A stretch of 51,407 bases of DNA from a virus, in IMG/VR virus record IMGVR_UViG_3300032273_000080, positions 1 to 51,407 of that record; one strand, written 5' to 3'. Shown piece by piece: positions 23,983 through 30,578 of this stretch. The notes below the pieces were generated by a model. The model did no database searches. It was not told the DNA's origin and worked only from the letters and a program-made list of their open reading frames with translations. Position numbers and translations under genes: made by a program. Position 1 is the stretch's first letter. The number at the start of each line of letters is the position of its first letter.

Positions 23983-24879
23983 ATGTCAAGAAATCATGAC
24001 ATAAGGAAATTACTTTTTGTTGATAAACCTTTGGTTGTGAATCCTAGGTTAGCTAGTGAAATCGGTTTGAATGAAGCGATAGTTTTACAGCAAATTAGCT
24101 ATTGGATTGATCGTGCTCAGTATGAGTATGAAGGTAAAGCATGGATGCATAAAACTGCTGATGAGTGGGAGGTCGAATTTCCGTTCTGGTCAATCCCTAC
24201 AATCCGTAGAGTATTAAAGTCACTTGAGAAGTCAAAATACATAAAGTCAGACAGGTTAAGTTGGAAATTTTTCAGTAATAAAATGGACCAAACAGCTTGG
24301 TATTCCTTGTGTAGCCCATGTGATCAAGTTGACAACATGCAAGAATCACAACAAGAAAGTGCAGGTGATCAACTTGCGCACTTCACATGTGATCAATCTG
24401 CGCACTTCACAAGTGATCAGATTGATCACTTGTTAACAGAGAATACAACAGAGAATACAACAGAGACTACAGAGCTATTTTCGTCGCAGAATTCTTCTGC
24501 CGACAACCTCAAGCCAAATGCTGTTATTCAAACTCCGTTAGGAAAGAAATGGGGCAGGGCTGATGACCTCACAACGGCTCAGTGGATTCACAAGCGGGTG
24601 CTTGAAGTTAATCCTGTAGCGCCTGATCCAAATTGGTGTGAATGGGCTAACGATATTCGATTGATGAATCAATCAAAAAAATACTCATATCGAGATATTT
24701 GCGATTTATTCAACTTCGCAAATAAACATCACTTCTGGGCTGAGAATATCCAGTGCCCTAAAAAATTACGTAAGCAGTGGGACACACTTACTGCTCAGAT
24801 GGGAACGAATAAACCAGTTCGCCAAGGTGAAATCGATATTTACAGCAAGGATTGGGCTGATCACGGATTAGGGATGTAG
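23983..24879 (+). CDS. Phage replication initiator (O-like, winged-helix)
   Basis: 298 aa. The N-terminal 110 residues form a winged-helix of the phage replisome-organiser type (LASEIGLNEAIVLQQISYWIDRAQYEYEGKAWMHKTADEW, FWSIPTIRRVLKSLEKSKYIKSDRL). A low-complexity middle (repeats of DQ-AHFT then TENTTENTTETTE) coincides with DNA iterons. The C-terminal part (LPLGKKWGRADDLTTAQWIHKRV, RDICDLFNFANKHHFWAENIQCPKKLRKQWDTLTAQM) resembles the partner-binding end of O/DnaD-like proteins. Likely binds the origin and recruits the P-like loader encoded next. Confidence 0.82.
   Translation: MSRNHDIRKLLFVDKPLVVNPRLASEIGLNEAIVLQQISYWIDRAQYEYEGKAWMHKTADEWEVEFPFWSIPTIRRVLKSLEKSKYIKSDRLSWKFFSNKMDQTAWYSLCSPCDQVDNMQESQQESAGDQLAHFTCDQSAHFTSDQIDHLLTENTTENTTETTELFSSQNSSADNLKPNAVIQTPLGKKWGRADDLTTAQWIHKRVLEVNPVAPDPNWCEWANDIRLMNQSKKYSYRDICDLFNFANKHHFWAENIQCPKKLRKQWDTLTAQMGTNKPVRQGEIDIYSKDWADHGLGM
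24320..24480 (+). other. Lambda-type replication origin: iterons inside the O-like gene
   Basis: GTGATCA occurs at 24320, 24365, 24389 and 24413; the last three are spaced exactly 24 bases, and the 23-base units at 24365 and 24389 differ in only two positions. An inverted TGATCAC is at 24423-24429. Directly to the right are 12-base direct repeats of GAATACAACAGA (24441-24464), A-rich like the unwinding region of lambda ori. The placement within the initiator gene is the lambda arrangement. Confidence 0.72.
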
Positions 24880-24881
24880 CT

Positions 24882-25568
24882 ATGAAATCAATAAGCGAGC
24901 TTACTCAAGAAAACCCGATTGTTAGAAACTACGGTACACAACATGAGATCGATAGTCGTCATGAGGCAGTCCCTCGAGTAACAAGTTCTGATGCAATAAA
25001 CCATATCAATTTTATTTTTGCTGAATTATGCGCGGCTTTTCCTGCGTGGCGTAATACCTTTCACAATCAAACAGAGCTCAATGATGCAAAGCGTTCATGG
25101 GTGAAGGGATTGATTGAGGCTGATGTGACGGATTTGGTACTAATCAAAAGCGGATTGAAGAAAGCGAGGGCCTCAGAATCTGATTTCTTCCCATCTGTAG
25201 GTAAATTCATTTCGTGGTGTAATTCGAATGATGATTTTTTGTTACCTGATGCAGAGTTCGCATTTCGATCATTGCCAATCTACATGGCTGGATTTAGAAA
25301 TGAGATACCAGCACCGACCTTAGCTGCATTCGATCAAATTGGTAAACCTGCAATCCGCAAAAAAAACGAGCGTGATGTTTTCAAGCTTTTTAAATACTCA
25401 TACGAAATCGTGTGTAAGAAAGTGAAATCAAATAAGCCCATTGATGACCTTCTAATTAAGCCGCTGCCAAAGCCTAAATCTAAAAAGCTATCTCCAAAAA
25501 TGGTTGAGGCAAAACGTAGCCGTGTTTTAGACCAGATTAAAGCTCGTAAAAAGGAGTTATGGGGATGA
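24882..25568 (+). CDS. Replication protein P-like
   Basis: 228 aa, ATG 3 bases after the O-like stop. INFIFAELCAAFPAWRNTFHNQTELNDAKRSWVKGLIEADVTD...IKSGLKKARASESDFFPSVGKFISWC is the Phage_rep_P (PF06992) pattern: a helical domain with 'FPAW...F......K..W...L' and 'S.FlPS.G.F..WC'. In lambda, P diverts the host DnaB helicase to the origin by binding O. The basic C-terminus (KPKSKKLSPKMVEAKRSRVLDQIKARKKELWG) is typical. It overlaps the next gene by 10 bases. Confidence 0.85.
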   Translation: MKSISELTQENPIVRNYGTQHEIDSRHEAVPRVTSSDAINHINFIFAELCAAFPAWRNTFHNQTELNDAKRSWVKGLIEADVTDLVLIKSGLKKARASESDFFPSVGKFISWCNSNDDFLLPDAEFAFRSLPIYMAGFRNEIPAPTLAAFDQIGKPAIRKKNERDVFKLFKYSYEIVCKKVKSNKPIDDLLIKPLPKPKSKKLSPKMVEAKRSRVLDQIKARKKELWG

Positions 25569-26203
25569 CTCAATCAATTCAAAAGCGAACAAAACCCAAT
25601 GAGATTTTAGCTGTTATTGGTGGCGGTGGTTTTGTCAGCTATGCAACGAATGAAGATCAGGAACAAGCCAAGAATCTTACTGGTCGTGTTGTGGCGATTA
25701 AACCGAAGAGTAAGGCTAGAAACTTGAAGCATCATCGTAAATTCTTTGCACTGATGAAGCTTGGTTTTATGTATTGGTCTCCGTATATGCGGTTAGTTAG
25801 TGAGCCAGAGGATTGGATTGCGCGAGAAGTTGCCCGTGAGTTCTGCAAGCAAGCAGGTAAGCCAGAGTTGTTCGATCAGTTCGGTAATGACATAGCTCAG
25901 CATGTGATTGACCGAATGGCGAGAAAGCGCTCACGTCGTGCTGATCCAGAGGCATATAAGTGTCCTGATAATTATCGCCATAAAATCATGGTTGACGCTG
26001 GTTTTTTTGAAACGGTCACATTGCCAAATGGTGGTGTGATTAGACGCCCCTGGTCTGTCTCTTTTGAAAATTTGGCTCAGGAAGATTTCAATAAGATTTA
26101 TAAAGGTTGCTTTAACGTTGTATGGAGTGAAAGTCTTTTTCAGATTTTTGACGATGAAGCTGAAGCGGAAAATGCTGTAAATCAGCTAATGAGTTTTGTA
26201 TGA
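25559..26203 (+). CDS. DUF1367 phage protein
   Basis: 214 aa. AVIGGGGFVSYATNEDQEQAKNLTGRVVAIKPKSKARNLKHHRKFFALMKLGFMYW is the DUF1367 N-terminus ('R.R.lk.HRKFFALL.L.F.yW'). The later part, SFENLAQEDFNKIYKGCFNVVWSE, also agrees. Family members sit in the nin-like region between replication and Q genes; function unknown. A second ATG at 25565 is an alternative start. The stop overlaps the next start (ATGA). Confidence 0.85.
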   Translation: MGMTQSIQKRTKPNEILAVIGGGGFVSYATNEDQEQAKNLTGRVVAIKPKSKARNLKHHRKFFALMKLGFMYWSPYMRLVSEPEDWIAREVAREFCKQAGKPELFDQFGNDIAQHVIDRMARKRSRRADPEAYKCPDNYRHKIMVDAGFFETVTLPNGGVIRRPWSVSFENLAQEDFNKIYKGCFNVVWSESLFQIFDDEAEAENAVNQLMSFV

Positions 26204-26598
26204 AGCAGTCAAGAAGCTATCAAACAACTCAAGCTGAATTGTACTTCAACCGATTTATCCGACTTAGAGATTATGGCGAACCATGCCCTAGTTGCGGCCG
26301 TTATTTTCGTTTTGAAGAAATGGATGCTGGGCATTACCGATCAAAAGGGGCGGCTCCTGAACTCCGATTTAATGAGGATAATGTTCATGCTCAGTGCCGT
26401 GATTGCAATAGTGGCTTTGCATCGGGAAATCGTATTGCGTATCGACTGGCGTTAATTATAAAGATTGGTATAAAGCGAGTAGAAGCACTTGAGTTATACC
26501 AAGGACCAGTGAAATATGATGTAACTGACTTGTTTGAGATAAGAAAGGAATACGAAAGAAAGTGTAATGAGTTAGAAGGGGAACTGATGTATGCATAA
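26200..26598 (+). CDS. ninG: NinG/Rap-like recombination protein
   Basis: 132 aa. QAELYFNRFIRLRDYGEPCPSCGRYF...MDAGHYRSKGAAPELRFNEDNVHAQCRDCNSGFASGN matches lambda NinG (Rap): CPSC zinc knuckle, DAGHYRS, 'LRFNE.NvH.QC..CN', a modified HNH-type Holliday/D-loop nuclease. Lambda NinG is about 200 aa; here the N-terminal extension is missing but the nuclease core is present. It acts in phage recombination. The stop overlaps the Q-like gene. Confidence 0.87.
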   Translation: MKQSRSYQTTQAELYFNRFIRLRDYGEPCPSCGRYFRFEEMDAGHYRSKGAAPELRFNEDNVHAQCRDCNSGFASGNRIAYRLALIIKIGIKRVEALELYQGPVKYDVTDLFEIRKEYERKCNELEGELMYA

Positions 26599-27103
26599 TC
26601 AAGTATTAGAGCGCATTAGCAAAGCTGGAGTTAAAACCGTTAAGTTTGATACTGGAATGGGAGGTGGGACACCGCTATATACATCTTGTGATTATGCGGC
26701 TGCGTTGTCTGGGTTGAGCCGAGATGCCACCGCTTGGATTATTTATGCGTATAGTAATACAACCGATCCAAAATCATTTAATTATTTAGCATTGCAATTG
26801 GCGCGAGTCGCTATGAGCGTGTGTGATAATGTAAGTCATGATTTTTCAGTTCGTATTGCAAAATTAGCCATGGAAGAACATGTTCGTGGTTTTTGCCAAT
26901 GTAAAGGAAAGGGGTGTGAAAAATGCCTTGATACAGGTGTTTTGATCTTTAGCGGCAGATTGCGTGCGTCTGTTTTGAGGCTGCCAAAAACAACATATTT
27001 CAATAATCGTCATGATTATGATTTCATCATCAAGATATTGCACTTAATATTGAGTGGGTATGAACGAGATGCTGTTATTAACATTACAAGGTTTCTTTCA
27101 TAG
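26591..27103 (+). CDS. Antitermination protein Q-like
   Basis: 170 aa. It has a helix-turn-helix-like first half (DYAAALSGLSRDATAWIIYAY), a zinc knuckle CQCKGKGCEKCLDTG at about 97-111 and a helical end, as in short Q proteins of lambdoid phages. Q binds the late promoter region and lets RNA polymerase run through terminators into lysis and structural genes. Its position right before the lysis region agrees. The stop overlaps the 3' end of the convergent small ORF by 20 bases, so transcription from that ORF would run antisense to this gene. Confidence 0.72.
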   Translation: MHNQVLERISKAGVKTVKFDTGMGGGTPLYTSCDYAAALSGLSRDATAWIIYAYSNTTDPKSFNYLALQLARVAMSVCDNVSHDFSVRIAKLAMEEHVRGFCQCKGKGCEKCLDTGVLIFSGRLRASVLRLPKTTYFNNRHDYDFIIKILHLILSGYERDAVINITRFLS

Positions 27104-27281
27104 TCAATGTGGCAGTGTGTTCCATCATTTCAGCAATAACTTCGCTGCCATATTTTTTCATTGTTTTTTCAATGATGAATTTTCTGATTTCTTGATTGCT
27201 AATATTTTTCTCAATTTTTTTAATTAAAAAAAACAACTCTTTTGCATCATTGTTCATCATGGCGAATTTCTCTGTTTTCAC
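27084..27281 (-). CDS. Small divergent ORF, Qtip-like by position
   Basis: 65 aa from the GTG at 27281 or 57-58 aa from ATG at 27260/27257; no strong RBS, so the start is open. The product is charged and helical: NNDAKELFFLIKKIEKNISNQ, IRKFIIEKTMKKYGSEVIAEMMEHT. It is not recognised in sequence. It is divergent from the VqmA-like gene with a perfect palindrome between them, which is the arrangement of qtip and vqmA in phage VP882, where Qtip sequesters the CI repressor. I infer an antirepressor-like role. It overlaps the end of the Q-like gene convergently. Confidence 0.6.
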   Translation of the reverse strand: MKTEKFAMMNNDAKELFFLIKKIEKNISNQEIRKFIIEKTMKKYGSEVIAEMMEHTATLTMKETL

Positions 27282-27317
27282 TTTCGTATATTTTAATCGT
27301 TATAGCTTTAATATTCC

Positions 27318-27334
27318 CTAGGGTATTACCCTAG
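27318..27334. promoter_or_regulatory. 17-bp palindrome, predicted VqmA-like operator
   Basis: CTAGGGTATTACCCTAG is a perfect palindrome around one central base. The Vibrio cholerae VqmA site upstream of vqmR, as I recall it, is AGGGGGGATTTCCCCCCT: the same AGGG...CCCT ends, with an altered middle. It lies 36 bases before the start of the VqmA-like gene and 37 bases before the GTG of the divergent ORF, and could control either or both. Confidence 0.65.
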
Positions 27335-27369
27335 TTTTTCGAACCTTAGCGTATGGGATATTATATATT

Positions 27370-28104
27370 ATGACTGATGATGACTTTATTCGTGCACTTG
27401 AATTCCACTATTCAACAAAATCGCATCCATGCGGTATAAAAAGTACGTGTGGTATATTTATTTATGGGAATGATAAATTTAAAAAATTAGTAAATATGGT
27501 TGGTCGGGACATTGCTGGATTGAAGGATTCAGATATGAATTGCAGTACATCTGATTTTGCAAATGAGTATCGAAAGCAGGATATGACTGTGATTGAAACT
27601 GGGAACTCTCAGTTTGTATTGGATGTTAATCATTTTTCACACGGAGATGATGCATACGTTACGCACAAAAAATTAATGACGGGTCCAAGTGGCTATAGCA
27701 TAGGTGTTGAGTTTCACATGTGGCATGTTTCAACACTTATGAGCGTATTATCAAAGCCATTGATGAGTGCAATGCTGTCACGAGGTGATAATTCCTACGT
27801 AGTTGGCAGTGATATGATGATTGTAAAATTGACTAAAAAAATGGAAATGTATTTATATTTAATAATGATTGGTAATTCAAATAAGGAAATTTCAGAAAAA
27901 ACCAATGTTTCAATAAAAGCGGTTGAATTTGCAATTTCAAATTTAATTAATTTGTTTGGCGATCTTGGTGCATATAATAGTATCTCACTTCGGGAGGTTT
28001 CTTTTAAATATGGGTATAGTCGAATGATTCCAAGGATTTTATTAAAAAATCATCGTTCACTTATTTTACCTCGCTCGTTTGACAGTTGGGACACTTTACT
28101 ATAG
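27370..28104 (+). CDS. VqmA-like PAS-LuxR quorum-sensing receptor
   Basis: 244 aa against 246 aa for V. cholerae VqmA. The N-terminal PAS domain (1-125) reads EYRKQDMTVIETGNSQFVLD at 66-85; VqmA has EFQQQDRYVIETGHSVKVLD at the same numbers. The two VqmA residues known to contact the autoinducer DPO, Phe67 and Lys101, correspond to Tyr67 and Lys101. The C-terminal LuxR helix-turn-helix (about 155-215, IMIGNSNKEISEKTNVSIKAVE) is followed by YGYSRMIPRILLKNHRSLIL, matching the VqmA end RGFGSVIPKTLLRKQLSVVL. VqmA dimers activate vqmR, and the VP882 phage version activates qtip. It probably reads host cell density and controls the neighbouring small ORF. Confidence 0.87.
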   Translation: MTDDDFIRALEFHYSTKSHPCGIKSTCGIFIYGNDKFKKLVNMVGRDIAGLKDSDMNCSTSDFANEYRKQDMTVIETGNSQFVLDVNHFSHGDDAYVTHKKLMTGPSGYSIGVEFHMWHVSTLMSVLSKPLMSAMLSRGDNSYVVGSDMMIVKLTKKMEMYLYLIMIGNSNKEISEKTNVSIKAVEFAISNLINLFGDLGAYNSISLREVSFKYGYSRMIPRILLKNHRSLILPRSFDSWDTLL

Positions 28105-28142
28105 TATTTTTCTAAGCTGGTTATTTTAATATCTAGTTATAC

Positions 28143-28167
28143 AAAGTCGCATTCGTGGCTTTTTTTT
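28143..28167 (+). terminator. Weak hairpin plus T-run before the lysis genes
   Basis: AGTCGC-ATTC-GTGGCT with two G-U pairs, then eight T. It may end the VqmA-like transcript or serve as a terminator that Q overrides. Confidence 0.5.
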
Positions 28168-28183
28168 ATGTCTGAGATTTAAC

Positions 28184-28417
28184 ATGTCAAATACAACAAA
28201 TGTAGTTACGGGTGTAACATCCGGCTCAGTTGTTGCCGCGTCTGTATATAGTTCGTCTGCTAATCCGAATAGTTTATTAAGCTCACCTATTTTAGATATA
28301 TTTAATGGGAATTATGTCTTATTAGTTTCGGACGTGACAACAATAATTGGTTTATCTGTTGGGCTTGCTGGCGTTGCATTGGGCTTGCTTCGACTTATTT
28401 ACGAACGGAGAGGTTAA
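28184..28417 (+). CDS. Holin candidate 1 (single membrane segment)
   Basis: 77 aa. A Ser/Thr-rich N-terminal 40 residues precede one clear membrane segment (VTTIIGLSVGLAGVALGLLRLIY) and a basic end ERRG. This is the form of HP1-type holins: a polar periplasmic N-terminus and one late segment. It is first of the lysis cluster; its stop overlaps the start of the next membrane protein (TAATG). Assignment rests on size, topology and position next to endolysin and Rz/Rz1. Confidence 0.68.
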   Translation: MSNTTNVVTGVTSGSVVAASVYSSSANPNSLLSSPILDIFNGNYVLLVSDVTTIIGLSVGLAGVALGLLRLIYERRG

Positions 28418-28629
28418 TGTTTTTACCAATTTATTATTTATTTTTCAAATTGCTTATTGCGGTTTCACTGTTATTTCTGATCCCGCGTGGTTTTGATCGA
28501 TTGTCTGGAAAGTCATTTAATGATGAAATTTTGGAAAAAATACTACTCAGCCCTAAAGCGACTGCGCTTTATGCTGGTGGTCGCTTGCTTGCTATTGCCG
28601 TCCTTTTGTCAGGCGTACTCGGGTTATGA
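28417..28629 (+). CDS. Second small lysis-cluster membrane protein
   Basis: 70 aa with two hydrophobic segments (YYLFFKLLIAVSLLFLIP and ALYAGGRLLAIAVLLSGVLGL) around a polar loop. It overlaps the endolysin gene by 110 bases in a different frame. It may be the true holin, an antiholin, or a pinholin-type partner for the signal-anchored enzyme. Not recognised by family. Confidence 0.62.
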   Translation: MFLPIYYLFFKLLIAVSLLFLIPRGFDRLSGKSFNDEILEKILLSPKATALYAGGRLLAIAVLLSGVLGL

Positions 28630-29110
28630 CAAGCTGATAAAGGCTTATTGGTCACAATACAATCCGTCAGTACCATGGGGGCTTGGTTGGGCTCAAGTTA
28701 AGCAAGAATCAGCGTTTGATTGTAATGCTGTATCACCAGTCGGAGCTATGGGCTGCGCTCAGTTTATGCCTGCTACATGGCAGGATATGATTGAAGCTGG
28801 TGTCGTGCCTAAGGACAGCACTCCGTTTGATACTCGCTATGCGCTTGAAGCTCAGGCTTACTATATGCGTACACAATTCAACGGGTGGCAAACAAAAAAT
28901 CGAACATTTGAAAGCTGGGTTAAGCTTGGCTTCGCAGGGTATAACGCTGGGCGAGGCAATTTGTATAAAGCTCAAAAGGTTTGTGATGGTGTTATGGAGT
29001 ATTCGCAAATAATGGAATGCTTACCATCTATCACGGGTCGTCATGCGAAAGAAACATCAGGTTATGTTTCAAAAATAACCGAATATTTTTATCGTCGCTT
29101 TGGGGTGTAA
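28520..29110 (+). CDS. Lytic transglycosylase endolysin with signal sequence
   Basis: 196 aa from the tandem ATG at 28520. LRFMLVVACLLLPSFCQAYS is a signal peptide or signal anchor. The mature part is an SLT (lysozyme-like) transglycosylase: WAQVKQESAFDCNAVSPVGAMGCAQFMPATW with the catalytic Glu in KQESAF, then WVKLGFAGYNAGRGN. It cleaves the murein glycan strand. A signal sequence implies SecA-dependent export (SAR-type or cleaved), so holin timing would work through membrane depolarisation. Confidence 0.85.
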   Translation: MMKFWKKYYSALKRLRFMLVVACLLLPSFCQAYSGYDKLIKAYWSQYNPSVPWGLGWAQVKQESAFDCNAVSPVGAMGCAQFMPATWQDMIEAGVVPKDSTPFDTRYALEAQAYYMRTQFNGWQTKNRTFESWVKLGFAGYNAGRGNLYKAQKVCDGVMEYSQIMECLPSITGRHAKETSGYVSKITEYFYRRFGV

Positions 29111-29111
29111 G

Positions 29112-29450
29112 TTGAACCCATTAATTACGCGAATTGTAATTTATGGCTTACTTGGTTTGCTTGCCAGTGTCCTTGTGTTTTCAATAAGTAGTTCTCATGA
29201 GCGGCTTGGGAAATATGAAGAAGCCAATCAAAATTTGGCACTTATCAATAAGCAACAATCAGCGCTACTAATGGAAACCATTCGTAAAAATGATATTTCC
29301 AATAAATTGGTTGCAGAATTAAAAGTGGAGGGCGAAAAATCACACAAAACATATGAAAGAAAAATTGAGAAATTCAAAAATTCGGTCAGTGATGATCGTT
29401 GCGCTGTTATTCCTATTCCTGCCTCTGTTAATGAGTTGCTCAACCACTGA
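29112..29450 (+). CDS. Rz-like i-spanin
   Basis: 112 aa from the TTG at 29112 with GGGG six bases upstream. One N-terminal membrane segment (RIVIYGLLGLLASVLVFSI), then a periplasmic coiled coil (YEEANQNLALINKQQSALLMETI, ISNKLVAELKVEGEKSHKTYERKIEKFK). This is the inner-membrane spanin subunit that, with Rz1, fuses the membranes in the last step of lysis. The Rz1 gene begins inside it. Confidence 0.8.
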   Translation: MNPLITRIVIYGLLGLLASVLVFSISSSHERLGKYEEANQNLALINKQQSALLMETIRKNDISNKLVAELKVEGEKSHKTYERKIEKFKNSVSDDRCAVIPIPASVNELLNH

Positions 29451-29652
29451 GCCTCAGCCCGTAAAAATTCAAACTATATATGTGCGTATTCCTGAGCCGT
29501 TGCTTAATGACTGCCGATATCCACCATTTTCTGGTGGGAGTTGGGGGGATGTTGCTATTTATGCTAGGAAATTACAGGAAATTATTAACGGGTGTCATAG
29601 GCAGGTTGAAAAACAGCGAAAATATAACAATCAGCTTGGTTCGGCTAAATAG
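29353..29652 (+). CDS. Rz1-like o-spanin lipoprotein
   Basis: 99 aa in the +1 frame relative to Rz, overlapping it by 98 bases. The n-region is basic, then IVALLFLFLPLLMSC gives a lipobox (LLMS-C), followed by a short proline-containing linker STTEPQPVK. The usual outer-membrane lipoprotein partner of Rz is here. An internal ATG at 29392 is an alternative start with the signal beginning MIVALLF. The mature part is longer than lambda Rz1 (40 aa). Confidence 0.82.
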   Translation: MKEKLRNSKIRSVMIVALLFLFLPLLMSCSTTEPQPVKIQTIYVRIPEPLLNDCRYPPFSGGSWGDVAIYARKLQEIINGCHRQVEKQRKYNNQLGSAK

Positions 29653-29948
29653 TCGGACCTTGCTTTTTTTATCGTATTTGCGAGTGCGTTAAAAAAAGCA
29701 ATTGATTGCAAAATCACTCCCTGGTTAAAGCCGGTACCGCACATTTTGATTGCTACGGTTCGGTTGCTACGCCTTAGGGTATAAAAAATTTGATTGCAAA
29801 AGGTTTAAATCATGGAAAGTGGGCGACTGTTAAGTGCTGTAACACCTAACAGCCACCAACCCACACCGATGGTCATGGGTAAGATTTAAAGCCCACTGCC
29901 TCCTGCAGGAAAGCGGTGGAATTCTAGGTAAAAACTGGAAAATTAGCC
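29653..29948 (+). promoter_or_regulatory. Untranslated region ahead of the ParB genes
   Basis: About 300 bases without an ORF. The first half contains related copies of TTGATTGCAAAA (29701-29712 and 29790-29801) that may be regulatory repeats. The second half holds the structured RNA described separately. Confidence 0.5.
29814..29935 (+). ncRNA. C4-antisense-like structured RNA
   Basis: The sequence folds as a three-way junction. The outer stem is GTGGGC (29819-29824) with GCCCAC (29891-29896). Hairpin one is CTGTTA-a-GTG (27827-type arm, 29827-29836) with CAC-c-TAACAG (29843-29852). Hairpin two is ACCCA-c-ACC (29859-29867) with GGT-ca-TGGGT (29871-29880). TCCTGCAGGA follows. The order GTGGGCGACTGTTA..., CCACCAACCCACACC and ATGGTCATGGGTAAG is what I associate with the C4 antisense RNA of phages P1/P7, which represses the antirepressor icd/ant operon and is spread among prophages. 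No ant gene is adjacent, so the target is unknown. Confidence 0.6.
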
Positions 29949-30578
29949 ATGACAAAAAACGCAAAAACAGAACAATTCCACGAATACGTACATAAATCTG
30001 TGCATGATTTGCAGGAATACGAAAAAAATCCCAATACCCATGATGATAAAAACATCAGTGAACTTGCAGCATCAATAAAAGAATGGGGATTTACTAATCC
30101 TATTTTGATTGATGAATCTGACATGATCATTGCTGGTCATGGTCGCTGGGAGGCTGCGAAATTTATCGGGATGGAAGTTGTGCCTTGCATCATTCTAGCT
30201 GGCTTGTCTGATTCTCAAAAAGCAGCCTATGTGATTGCTGATAACTCACTCCCGTTTGGTTCTAAGTGGGATGAAGATTTGCTTTTACAGGAAATTGAGC
30301 AATTAGAGGCTGATGGTTTCAATATTGATTTATTGGCATTGGATAACATTGAAGATCTTGATTTTGCGGAATTTCAACCGTCTAGCTTCACTGATGGACA
30401 CGCTAAAGACGGTGACGAAACAGTAAATAAAGCTGACACAAAGTTAACCATTGGCGAATATTCAATCCCGATCCCGAGAGAAATGTACATACGTTGGCAG
30501 GACGACATTAGAAACTCTGCTGGTTTTTCCAAAGAAAATGTAACCGAAGAAATTAAGCGGAGGTTGCAGCTATGGTAA
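29949..30578 (+). CDS. ParB N-terminal-domain protein
   Basis: 209 aa. DLQEYEKNPNTHDDKNISELAASIKEWGFTNPILIDESDMIIAGHGRWEAAKFIGMEVVPCI is a ParB/Srx nucleotide-binding core: the 'NP..H', 'I...G....I.ID....I..GHgR..AA...G...vP' signature. SDSQKAAYVIADNSL follows. In phages such domains are often joined to DNA methyltransferases. No methyltransferase motif is here, but two are encoded in the next genes. The C-terminal 80 residues contain EMYIRWQDDIRN. It overlaps the next gene by 7 bases. Confidence 0.82.
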   Translation: MTKNAKTEQFHEYVHKSVHDLQEYEKNPNTHDDKNISELAASIKEWGFTNPILIDESDMIIAGHGRWEAAKFIGMEVVPCIILAGLSDSQKAAYVIADNSLPFGSKWDEDLLLQEIEQLEADGFNIDLLALDNIEDLDFAEFQPSSFTDGHAKDGDETVNKADTKLTIGEYSIPIPREMYIRWQDDIRNSAGFSKENVTEEIKRRLQLW

